In this document: positions 44,301 to 56,300 of the stretch, one piece after another
Position numbering within the stretch: the first letter of the stretch is position 1
Layout: every line of letters starts with the position of its first letter
NCBI RefSeq assembly: GCF_964340395.1
Contig: NC_135558.1
Coordinates: 6,834,501-6,898,500 of the forward strand
Source of the DNA: Glandiceps talaboti
Lineage: Eukaryota; Hemichordata; Enteropneusta; Spengelidae
Direction of reading: 5' to 3'
DNA: 64,000 bases
Position numbers and translations under genes: made by a program
The notes under the pieces: generated by a model
Seen by the model: only the letters and a program-made list of their open reading frames with translations
Databases searched by the model: none
Told to the model about the DNA's origin: nothing

Positions 44301-47300
44301 CCCGACCCCACCTACATGTAGTTTTCATTACTGACCCTACACTTTTTTTATGTATTCGAGAAAAAAAGTAATAAACTTGCGAAAATTATGAAGTCTTGCA
44401 AGAAATAATGGATGCAGAAACTGACATCAATTTAAAAAGACAAAATAAAACTGTTCTTCCAATCTGTAATGGCTGTGATGGGAAGAAACCAATAACACAG
44501 AGACCATATGGAAAATAATCGAAAACATAACTACCTGAACTAGACACTCACATATGAAAAAAACATAAATATATACAAAGAATAAAATGAAAAATCCACC
44601 TACCTCACCTATTTTAAAATTGAGTGTAATCGGAACCACATAATTTTTTTTTTTGCTAGGCCTAAGCATAACTTTATCTCTATTACATACCTCGGTTCGG
44701 ATTACAAGTGTAATCGGAACCACACAATTTTCTTTTTTGCTAGGCCTAAGCATAACTTTATCTCCATTACATACCTCATTTCTGAAATGATGCCATTAAA
44801 AATTGAATCGCCAGCTTCATAAAGCCCCAGCAGAGACAGTCCTTCCTAATTTGCACATTGATGCCAGATTTAGTCATGTTTGGCAGTGTCATTAATGTTA
44901 GGATTTCATTGCCAGTGCCTTACTCCCTGTGGCGATGGTATTCGAATAAGAGATGTGTCCTGCACGGTAATTGGAAGTGATCCACCAGAAATTGTACCAG
45001 ATGCTTTATGTATCCAGGATGGTCTTACTAGACCTGACGAGGTTCAAGACTGTGTCATAGAAAACTGTGTGTACGAATTCTACACTGGAGAATGGCAAGC
45101 TGTACGTAAATATTGGAATATCACTCGTACTGTCCTTTCTGTGATTTGAAGTGTATTTCCAGATCATACTGAAATATTTACATGTAAATGGTGAATTAGA
45201 TGTGACTGTGCACTTCAAGGATTTACTGGATAAACTGTGTGCATATACAAATATAGCTTTACAGACCAGCAGATATAATTTGTTGTCAAAATACGGGATG
45301 CACTATTATGATGATATTACAGTACAGTGGAGTGTTATTATTCTATTACTGATGTCAGTATTCCTTGTTGATAAGATGCCAGAATATCCTGTCAACTGGC
45401 CACATTGTTTAAGCAGTATCCTGTAATAAATTATTGCTTGCTGCAATGTCCCCGTGACTTGCATGTTGCTACAATATTCAGCCAATGTTCTATGTCGCTA
45501 CTACAATGTTACCTTCTCAGCATTCTATGTTGCTGCAATATCCTATTGGCATTCTTTGTAGCTGCAATATTCTATTGGCATTCTTTGTTGCTGCAATATC
45601 CAATCAGCATTCTATGTTGCTGAAATATCCTATTGGCATTCTTTGTTGCTGCAATATTCTATTGGCATTCTTTGTTGCTGCAATATCCTGTCAGCATTCT
45701 TTGTTGCTGCAATATCCTATTGGCATTCTTTGTTGCTGCAATATTCTATTGGCATTCTTTGTTGCTGCAATATCCTGTCAGCATTCTTTGTTGCTGCAAT
45801 ATCCTATTGGCATTCTTTGTTGCTGCAATATCCTATTGGCATTCTTTGTTGCTGCAATATTCTATTGGCATTCTTTGTTGCTGCAATATCCAATCAGCAT
45901 TCTTTGTTGCTGCAATATCCTATTGGCATTCTTTGTTGCTGCAATATCCTATTGGCATTCTTTGTTGCTGCAATATCCTATTGGCATTCTTTGTTGCTGC
46001 AATATCCTATTGGCATTCTTTGTTGCTGCAATATTCTATTGGCATTCTTTGTTGCTGCAACATCCTGTCAGCATTTTTTGTTGCTGCAATATCCAATCAG
46101 CATTCTTTGCTGCTGCAATATCCTATTGGCATTCTTTGTTGCTGCAATATCCTATTGGCATTCTTTGTTGCTGCAATATTCTATTGGCATTCTTTGTTGC
46201 TGCAATATCCTGTCAGCATTCTTTGTTGCTGCAATATCCTATTGGCATTCTTTGTTGCTGCAATATTCTATCGGCATTCTTTGTTGCTGCAATATCCTGT
46301 CAGCATTCTTTGTTGCTGCAATATTCTATTGGCATTCTTTGTTGCTGCAATATTCTATCGGCATTCTTTGTTGCTGCAATATCCTGTCAGCATTCTTTGT
46401 TGCTGCAATATCCTCTCAGCATTCTATATTGCTGCATGTAATGTATTCTGTTGGCATTCTGTGTTGCTGCACTGCTTTTTATGTTGCTTCAATATCCTGT
46501 AGCTGCACTATCCTGTAAACTTATGATGTTGCTGCAATATTCAAGCAGCAAGCCATGTCACTGTTATTGCTGATGTGCATGCTTTCCATGTACCTGCTGT
46601 GTTCTGTCTGCTTACAGTTGCTGCAATACTCGGTCTTAAATGTATCACGATTTTGAATAATGCTATGAATATTTCTGGCATATGCAACAATGTTTGTGTC
46701 CACAACAACTACGTGAACTTTATGTTCCATCCATCTTTGACATGTTGTTGATTTTTTTACCCTTTTTATACACAAATAGTGCTCAACCACCTGTGGAGAT
46801 GGTTACCACTCAAGAGAAGTGTATTGTCATTTGTTAGAAAGTGACTTCCCAGTATCAGAATCACACTGTTATCAACAAAACTTGACGAAGCCATCAAGTT
46901 TCCAATTCTGCAATGTTCAATCATGTCCTGTTACTCAGTATGAGTTCTATACAGGAAGTTGGCAGCCAGTATGTATGCAACTTGAAGAAAATGTTCATTT
47001 TAGTTAGAAAATCCTGTTTTGACTTTGATTTAAGATTTTAACAATTGCGTCAGTTACTTTTTGCAAGTTGTGCAGATGATAATACAAGTGTGTAATTTGC
47101 ATTTTGCTAAAATTTGGAATATTTTCAGATGCATACTTTACTGAGCAAATTCATTTTCTGCCACCTCCTGTCGGCATTCCATGTATTTGGGTCCTGTCCT
47201 TGCTGTTGAATTAGTGCTTGTAATTCATATATATCTTGCTGTAATATTTTGTCAGCATTTAATTTTGCTAAATCAAGTGCTTTCCTAAGAATTGGGGTGG

Positions 47301-50300
47301 TCTGAATTCAGCAGTAAATATAAATCTCCTATCGGTGGTGGCCTTCTTACAGATCAGCTTGCGATGTAGTTAAAGCCCTTTCCTGTAAACTAATACACAT
47401 ATTTCCTTCAGAGCAAAAGTAAAAGAAGAACCATCTTTCAAATGCAAAAAATATATTTTTCAAAGGTTTTCTTGCATTATGATGATGTTAGCTTTCAGGG
47501 TGAACACTGCAAATCTGTAAAGCATTAGGGCTACTTTATCTGGCACTTTTTGCATTTAACATGCAATATTAGTATTCTGTTCTGTAAAACAAGTGCTAAC
47601 ATTTAGGCAACGCCTGCAAAGAATTTGCTGTTGTACCAAAGCCAGCATAAACAGCATACAGTTGCTACTGTACCAAAGCCAGCATAAACAGCATACAGTT
47701 GCTGCTGTACCAAAGCCAGCATAAACAGCATACAGTTGCTGCTGTACCGAAGCCAGCATAAACAGCATACAGTTGCTGCTGTACCAAAGCCAGCATAAAC
47801 AGCATACTCTTGCAATGTGCTTTCATACCTACTTCTTCTCATTGTACTTGGTGAAACTAGCAGGGGAGTTATATATTATATCAACAAGTTTTCTGTTCAC
47901 GTTGCTTTCAGTTAGCTTTTGATGGAATTCCTTATCCATACAAGTGTTCTTTGACTTGGAGGTACATGTAACATAATTGTAACTGTTATCCTGCAAGTAC
48001 CAAGATTTGCAGCAGTCTTGATTCCTTTTCTCTCCAGTGCTCAGTAACTTGTGGTGGTGGTTATCAAACAAGGGAGGTGTATTGCCGACAAGTTGGAACT
48101 GTTACACCAGTCTCTGACGGATTCTGTTTTCAACAAAGTCTGACTAGCCCTCCAGCTATTCAAACCTGTAACTCACAACCATGTTTCATTGTGTATGAGT
48201 ACTACACAGGCGCCTGGGAGACAGTATGTACATATACATGTATAACAACAACTTTTGAACTTTTGGTTGTAGTGATGTATAACCCTTACAACGTCCCTTC
48301 AGCCCTTACTGTCAACTTTCCATCCTCTCTTCCCACCTCCCTTTTCACATAACTATATGTGGTAGTTCTAAACTCAAAGCAGTGAGTTTTTGCCTAGTAT
48401 ATTTCAGCTGATTCATTCCACCTTTATCAGCTGTTATTGCACAGGGTTAATGTAATGCAGACAATCATAGACTTGTCATATGATAATGACCACATGAGGG
48501 CATTGTATACTACTGTACTTCCATCCCCCTCATCGCTTATGACTCTTACGAGGTGGGTGTTTTATCTGGAAGCTTCTCATTGGTCATTGGAATGTCATTA
48601 GACCATGTACAATAACAGCTGATAAAGGCTGAGTCATACAACCAAAATACATGAAAAGTAAAATCACCTCTCTAAGTTCGGAACTAGCAGTACATAATTT
48701 GATTCCAGAGCAAGGAAGCAATGTTTTTGGTTGTACTTAATAACTACTGGTATTTTAGTAACAACCATACCTGTACACCTGGTTGTTTTTATGGGACTAT
48801 ACATTGTACTATGACAGAACCCCATGACACGTGAGTGCAAGTGTGGCGTACACGGGGTATATGCTTGAGTGCTTGCAGTGTTCTCCATACCTGTACCTTC
48901 ATAAGCGTAGCATTTGAAAGTGCAGGCCAGCAGAAAACACTCCAAGCACTCGTGCAAATACTTATCATAACAACAACCTCAGTGTTTTTGCTAAGGTTTG
49001 GGAACCCCGGTAACAGAAAGGGGGAAAGAGGTAAAACTGGTAGTGCTTCCCATGCAATGTATCATAGTTTTGGTGGGGAACCCCGGTAAAATGATGTGGG
49101 AACCCCGGTAGATTTTACCTACTTACCGCCCTTAAATAAAACACTGAACCTAAGTATTTTTCACCGAGTGGCTAGATACATTGCAAGTAGTAACAAAGCC
49201 CCTTTAGGTCACTAATATATTCCTTGGATTAATGAAGGAAAATGTCATGGAAAAACATCTAATTATTTAATGTTCATGATCAACCGTACAAATTGTGTAT
49301 TGTACTGTAGAATTGTTTGTACTGATATTTGTTGTTCATCTTTCATAATGAGCATCCATGGTATTATCCATGGGAACCAAAATGAAACTATAGCAGTAAC
49401 TCTAACCCTAGAGTTTTACCATTAGACTTGATACCGAAAAAATGATACTCCTGTTACAGTACTAAAGACATCAAATATTACAAATTTAAAGCAAATGATG
49501 ACCAATACTTATCGTGTGTATGTAGATAATTTTTGCAGGTACACGTAGATGATTTACAATAACCTTTTTCTTATCAGTGTTCTACAACCTGTGATGAAGG
49601 TATTCAGTTTAGAACTGTATACTGTCAACAAGTTGGAACTAGCACAGAGGTTGCCGATGAGTCCTGTACTAATCAAGGTCTAGAAAAACCAGGCACTGTC
49701 CAAGCATGTACTGTACAAGCATGTCCTACAGTCACTTATGAATTCTATACAGGTTCATGGTCAACAGTATGTACATATTACATTTTGGTGGTGGTGCAAC
49801 ATATACAGAATGTATTGTAGTGTACTTTACTAACAATGTGTGGTTTGTGGCTGCTTGATCACTGTTTGTACATCATGCATGAAATACACTCTCACTAATA
49901 ATAATATTAAACACTTTTTTCACCTGTGTGCCCAGTAGTTCTAAAAGTAGTTCTAGTAGATCTTGTGTATATGCTTTGTAATATAGTTTATGAAATTTGT
50001 AGCAGGTAGTATAGTTCTTTTTAAAAATAGTATTAGTTGTAGATTTTCTTAAAATGGTGTAAATAAGTTTTAGTGGTTCTTATAGAAATGGTTTTGTTAC
50101 TGGTAATGCTTTGAATGGTTTACTGTTTGTAGTTCTTCCAGAAATAATGCAGCACCTGAAGTAATTCTGCAAATAATGGTTTTACCAATACTATGGGTGA
50201 AATCTTGGTTTTTAATATACCAACCTTGTTAATGGTAACTGATCCTACAAACTGAGTTATTGCCTTACTTGATTTTAGTATGCTATCATGTATAGTCAGT

Positions 50301-53300
50301 TGTACTACAACACCATAGGTATTATTTTTCAGTGTTCTACAACCTGCGATGAAGGTATTCAGTTAAGAACTGTATACTGTCGACAAGTTGGAACTAACAC
50401 AGAGGTTGCCGATGTGTCCTGTACTAATCAAGGTCTAGAAAAACCAGGCACTGTCCAAGCATGTACTGTACAAGCATGTCCTACAGTCACTTATGAATTC
50501 TATACAGGTTCATGGTCAACAGTATGTACATATTATGATTTGGCACTGATACAGCACACATAATGTATTGTAGTGTACTTTTCTAATTATGTGTGGTTTG
50601 TGGCTGCTTGATCACTATGTGCATCACTAATACACTTCTTTATTACCTGCCAAGTTGTTGTCACTTTAGTCATGCAGTTCTAGTAGATCTGTTAAAATAG
50701 AAATGATGGGTGACGTAAATCTAAAGTATATCTCTTGTTGGCTTTTTTAACGAGTACTATAATTGTCACTTACCAGGCACCAAAAATCCACACTTGCGCA
50801 CTATTGTTGCAAATCTACGCATACAATGTCATTGCACATTTCTGTTTGCAGTGGTGTACTACTTTTAATTTATTGTTCTTATCAGGGTCCTTGCACGTTT
50901 GAAAATTCCAGGAAAGAGTTGGTTTACTAATGGAAAATGAAAAGTATTATTGATGACAACCATAACATGTTGGAAAATGAGCAATTGCAAACTTTTGGTG
51001 GAAAGTACTACAGAATACCTGGGGAAAAGGGCATAAGTTGACTATGAAGCCTTTTAGAAATGACTTGATATTCCCTGAAATTTATTTGGAAATTGAAGGA
51101 ATTTTCAGTGTATGAACCCTGTGTGGTTAAAATGGTTTGGTTTTAGCGAACAGTTTGAAATAGGAGTTACTGCACTAAGTGTTTAAAAATTTCTTTATAG
51201 TGTGTTGAAGTACAGGTATTCCTTTGAGAGTTGGTTATTCTAGTGTTTATTCACAAAATAGTTTACTTTTTGTGGCTATTCTTGAAATGATGTGCTACAA
51301 ATATCACTGGTGTTATTTTTCTTATCAGTGTTCTACAACCTGTGATGAAGGTATTCAGTTTAGAACTGTATACTGTCAACAAGTTGGAACTAGCACAGAG
51401 GTTGCCGATGAGTCCTGTACTAATCAAGGTCTAGAAAAACCAGGCACTGTCCAAGCATGTACTGTACAAGCATGTCCTACAGTCACTTATGAATTCTATA
51501 CAGGGTCATGGTCAACAGTACGTACATATTATGATTTGGTGGTGGTGCAACATATACAGAATGTATTGCATTGTAGTTCTCTAACAATGTGTGACTTGTG
51601 GTCTAGTTTCCTATACATATTGTAGTATAGTTCTCTAAAAATGTGTGGTGGCTTGTGGTCTAGTTTCCTATACATATTGTAGTATAGTTCTCTAAAAATG
51701 TGTGGTGGCTTGTGGTCTAGTTTCCTATACGTATTGTAGTATAGTTCTCTAAAAATGTGTGGTGGCTTGTGGTCTAGTTTCCTATACGTATTGTAGTATA
51801 GTTCTCTAACAATGTGTGACTTGTGGTCTTGTTTCCTATACATATTGTAGTATAGTTCTCTAACAATGTGTGGCTTGTGGTCTAGTTTCCTATACGTATT
51901 GTAGTATAGTTCTCTAAAAATGCGTGGTGGCTTGTGGTCTTGTTTCCTATACGGCTTGTGGTCTAGTTTCCTATATGTATTGCAGTGTAGTCCTCTAACA
52001 ATGTGTGACTTGTGGTCTAGTTTCCTATACGTATTGTAGTATAGTCCTGTAACAATGTGTGGCTTATGGTCTTGTTTCCTATACGTATTGTACGTAGTAT
52101 AGTTCTCTAAAAATGTGTGGCTTGTGGTCTTGTTTCCTATACATATTGTAGTATAGTTCTCTAACAATGTGTGACTTGTGGTCTTGTTTCCTATACGTAT
52201 TGTACGTAGTATAGTCCTGTAACAATGTGTGGCTTATGGTCTTGTTTCCTATACGTATTGTACGTAGTATAGTTCTCTAACAATGTGTGGCTTGTGATCT
52301 TACTTTCCTATACATATTACAATCACTATGATCATCTCTACTGTAGAGTCAAATGGGGTGACTCTAGCATAGCATTTCGTTTTGACTCCCAGCAGTGATA
52401 GTTTATAACGGTATTGGAGAGTTGATATATGAATGTGATGACATTATTGCTGCTATCTGTCTTGTGTTTTCACCCAACTTGTACTTAGTTGAGTACAAAC
52501 AAATACCACCTAGGCAGAAAGAGGATTAACATGATTATGATGATACCGTTTATCCAATCTGGCCGAAATTAATATCTGTGTTGGCTGTAAGTACAGGCTA
52601 GTTTGTTGTTTCACCACATTGATATAGTACTTCTTTACTTTAACTTTGACAGTGTACAGTAACATGTGGTGGAGGAACCCAGACCAGAGACGTGAACTGC
52701 GCTGTCGTCGGTACCAATGGAGGCTCTGTTGTCAGTGATGCTACCTGCATACTAGCTGGTCTCAATAAACCTGCAGTCTCACAGACCTGTAACACTAATG
52801 ATTGTACTGGTAACTACATCTATGTTACTGGGCAATGGAGTGCTGTAAGTATGATAAAATCATTTCTTGGTACACTTGATACTGTACAATCTGAAATGTT
52901 CCATGTCTGTGACATATTGACTGAAAAATATTTATGTATATCCAATCTGGATCTGTCCTTAAATAATTTCAAACTGTGTCCTAATATTATTTGTATTACC
53001 ACATACAGATTCTTATCACCTACATATGTCATAACAATAACTATCGTTTCATTTCTTGGTAGATGTCATGACTTTCATTTCACGTGCTACACATGCATTT
53101 ACTATATAGAATGAGAATCAGCTGATCATAATATGTTCTATTTCCTCTGGCATGAAATAAATTGAAATTATACAATTTCCAAAAATTTATATTATCAACA
53201 AAACTTACAGTAGACTGTTTTTTTTTATTTGCCTCATTGTAGTTCCATTTCTTTTGTGGTTTAAAACCCTCTTCAGGTGAAGTACATGTAAAAGATAAGG

Positions 53301-56300
53301 GCTGTGGTAGGATCAGGGATTTAAATGAATATATTGTGTCTTTGTTTTAGTGTTCTTAGACTACTACTTGTGGTGCTGGAAAACATACATGTATTAATTT
53401 TTATATCTTGCTATGTTTTCCACTTCATTTGCAGTTTAAATGATTTTATGTCTTTTGTTGCAGTGTTCTACTACATGTGGTGCTGGAACACAGACTAGGA
53501 ATATTATCTGTTTTGATACTTCAAACGGTAACAGTGCAATAGTAGATGATGCCTTCTGCGTAAATGCCGGTGTCTCCAAACCAGCTGAAGTCCAGAGTTG
53601 TCCTAACCCACCAACCTGCCCTACAATAACCTATGAATTCTACACTGGACCTTATGAAACGGTATGTACATATCATTAGTATACTTGTACATTGGAACTT
53701 GTTCCTCATTCACTGTACAGTGAAAGTCCATGCCATGGACATGCATTGTTTTTTTTTTTTGCTCATTGAAGTCAGCAAGATAAGAAGATATGCACAATTA
53801 TATATATTGTAATCATTATTCATGATTGTTTCATATGGAGGTAATAACTTTATGAACACATTCATTTCAGGCTATATTTGATCCACAGTACACAGTATCC
53901 TGTGGTGGTAGAGTCCAAAGCAGATTTGAATTAATAGTATTTTCTTGAATGTTTAAATATTTGATCCACAGTGCACAGTAGTTTGGAAGAGTCCAAAGCA
54001 GACTTGAATTAATAGTATTTTCTTGAATGTTTCAATATTTGATCCACAGTGCACAGTAACCTGTGGTGGGTGAGTCCAAACCAGACTTGAATTAATAGTA
54101 TTTTCTTGAATGTTTGATCCACAGTGCACAGTAACCTGTGGTGGGTGAGTCTAAACCAGACTTGAATTAATAGTATTTTCTTGAATGTTTGATCCACAGT
54201 GCACAGTAACCTGTGGTGGTGGAGTCCAAACCAGACTTGTATACTGTAGAGCTGTTGGAACCACTACTGAGTTAGATGACAGTGTGTGTATTGGTCAAGG
54301 TCTAGTTAAACCAACAGAAAGCCAGGTCTGCAATACCAACTCATGTTCAGTCACTACTGATTTGCTATTTATACCCGGACCATGGGGACAGGTAGGTTTA
54401 CTTACTTTCCATTTGGAATCTCTCTAGTACCGGTAAATACAAATTGAACATTTTGGGTATTCCTTATTTTATATCTCCATTTACTATTTAGTAGCCACAT
54501 TTCTAAATATTTTAAACATCAAAAATACATTTGAATGATCTTTCACAAAACTGTATTTGCCTACTAAAAAGAAAGTTGCAAATGTGACATTAAAGTACCA
54601 ACAACTAAATACTAAACAATGAAAAAAAGGTTATTCTGTTTACTGTGCACCGTGTATTGTAATCATATGAATAATCCATGATATCAGCAGTTTATTTCAA
54701 TTCTTATGCTATATAATAACTTAAAAATCATCAACTTGCGAAGTTTTTACTCATTTGATTATTACACATATAGTTGCCACTCATTTTCCGCAGTCTTCCC
54801 TCTGTACTATTTACAATTCTGGAATAAAGTATTATTATTATAATAGTAACTACCAGTAATGAAAGTGTGACTAACTGTTACCGTAATGCTGTTTTAAGAA
54901 CAAAAATAAATCAGTTCTTTCACACACATTTTATTCATTGTGTCATGCACTGCTGTATAATGAGCAGCCATGACGAAAATTTTAGCCCCCACTTTGCCAA
55001 ACCTGAGAAGCCCTGTTGCAGTGCTTACGGTACCTGTGATATGGTAATGGGAATATGGTATATTATGATACAATAACCCCACCCTCACCCTTACCCCTAT
55101 CCCACCTCAAATCACTTACCCCTACCCCATCCCCTCACCCTACCCCATCCCCAGTATGTATACATTCATTCATTCATCATCATACATACAAATTTGTTTT
55201 CAGTGTTCAGCTACATGCGGTACAGGAACCCAGACCAGACCTGTTGCTTGTATTGATACCTCTACTAGTACTGCTGCAGATTCAAACTTATGCTTGGCTA
55301 ATGGACTAACACAGCCTGAAACTACCAGGGTTTGCCCTAACCTTGATGCTTGCTCAACATATGCTTATAACCCAGGTCAATGGGGAGTTGTAAGTGTCAT
55401 GCTGTTTTGCAACAATTAATCTACCAACTGCTCTAATACAAATGCTAAACTATCATGTTAATTTTATGCAAATGAAATTTTTTTTTATGCATTCATTTGT
55501 TCACTCACTCACTCATTCATTCATTATTTCATATATATTCCTTTGTTTCATACATTCATTTATTCATTCATTCATCAATGTATGTATTTGTGTAACAATA
55601 TGGTGTATATCATTTAAGTAGTGTATATAAGTTATTTACTATGGATGTATCACATGTGTCAGTATTTAACTTTCTCTGTTTCTCCTTCATTTCATATGTC
55701 ACAGATGCACTCCTTTGAAATGTTCATGCTAACAATCATACCATGTTGCTTTAGTGTACAACTTAATGTTTGTTACAGTGCACAACCACATGTGGGTCAG
55801 GTACCCAAACTAGATCTGTCACCTGCATAGACACCACAACCAGTGAAAGTGTTGAATTGTCTGTGTGTGAAAATGCTGGACTAACACTACCTGCAACAAC
55901 ACAAGCCTGTCCAGATCTTGATGCATGTCCTGTGTATAGCTATAACCCTGGTAACTGGGAAGCTGTGAGTGTATATTAAACCACTGCTTTGCATAAATCT
56001 AATACTACATTGCTTCACATCATTTTGGCAGCACCGTTACGTTTCGTTGATTTTATGTAACATTTGCATATCAATGCTGTATCAGAGACCTGCCATGCTG
56101 CTTTTATCTGTTCCATGCTGCTCATGTTATTGTCATCAGAGTGTTATCATTGCTACTTCATTATTACTTCTATCATGCAGTGCTCAGTGTCGTTTGTTGA
56201 TACGTACCCAATACGTGCACATTTTGCATAAAAGAACTCCTCACTACATTGTACATGCTGGCTTTGTATTCATACACTATACTACTACACTGTGTGATGT

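Larger units (their letters stand above)
43932..44915 (+). other. Intron 17
   Basis: Contains the second copy of a GACCC-rich dispersed repeat (44285-44370) and an 84-base-spaced direct duplication (44623-44773). No exon was recognised. Confidence 0.7.

Noticed and set aside
44427-44753. Minus-strand open frame with a duplicated MLRPSKK peptide
   Set aside because: Explained by the 84-base direct duplication in intron 17; antisense and without recognisable domain.
45485-46518. Three overlapping plus-strand open frames of 289-318 codons
   Set aside because: All are read-outs of the 29-bp minisatellite in intron 18 and give the same repeated peptide.
51529-52167. 212-codon minus-strand open frame with repeated YRK(L/Q)DHKP motifs
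   Set aside because: It lies entirely on the intron 23 minisatellite, antisense to the gene, with period equal to the DNA unit.
56181-56230. Possible TSP1 exon start (CATGCAG then TGC TCA GTG TCG)
   Set aside because: After the first Cys-Ser-Val there is no second Cys, TSP1 pattern or donor before a stop; similarity is too short.
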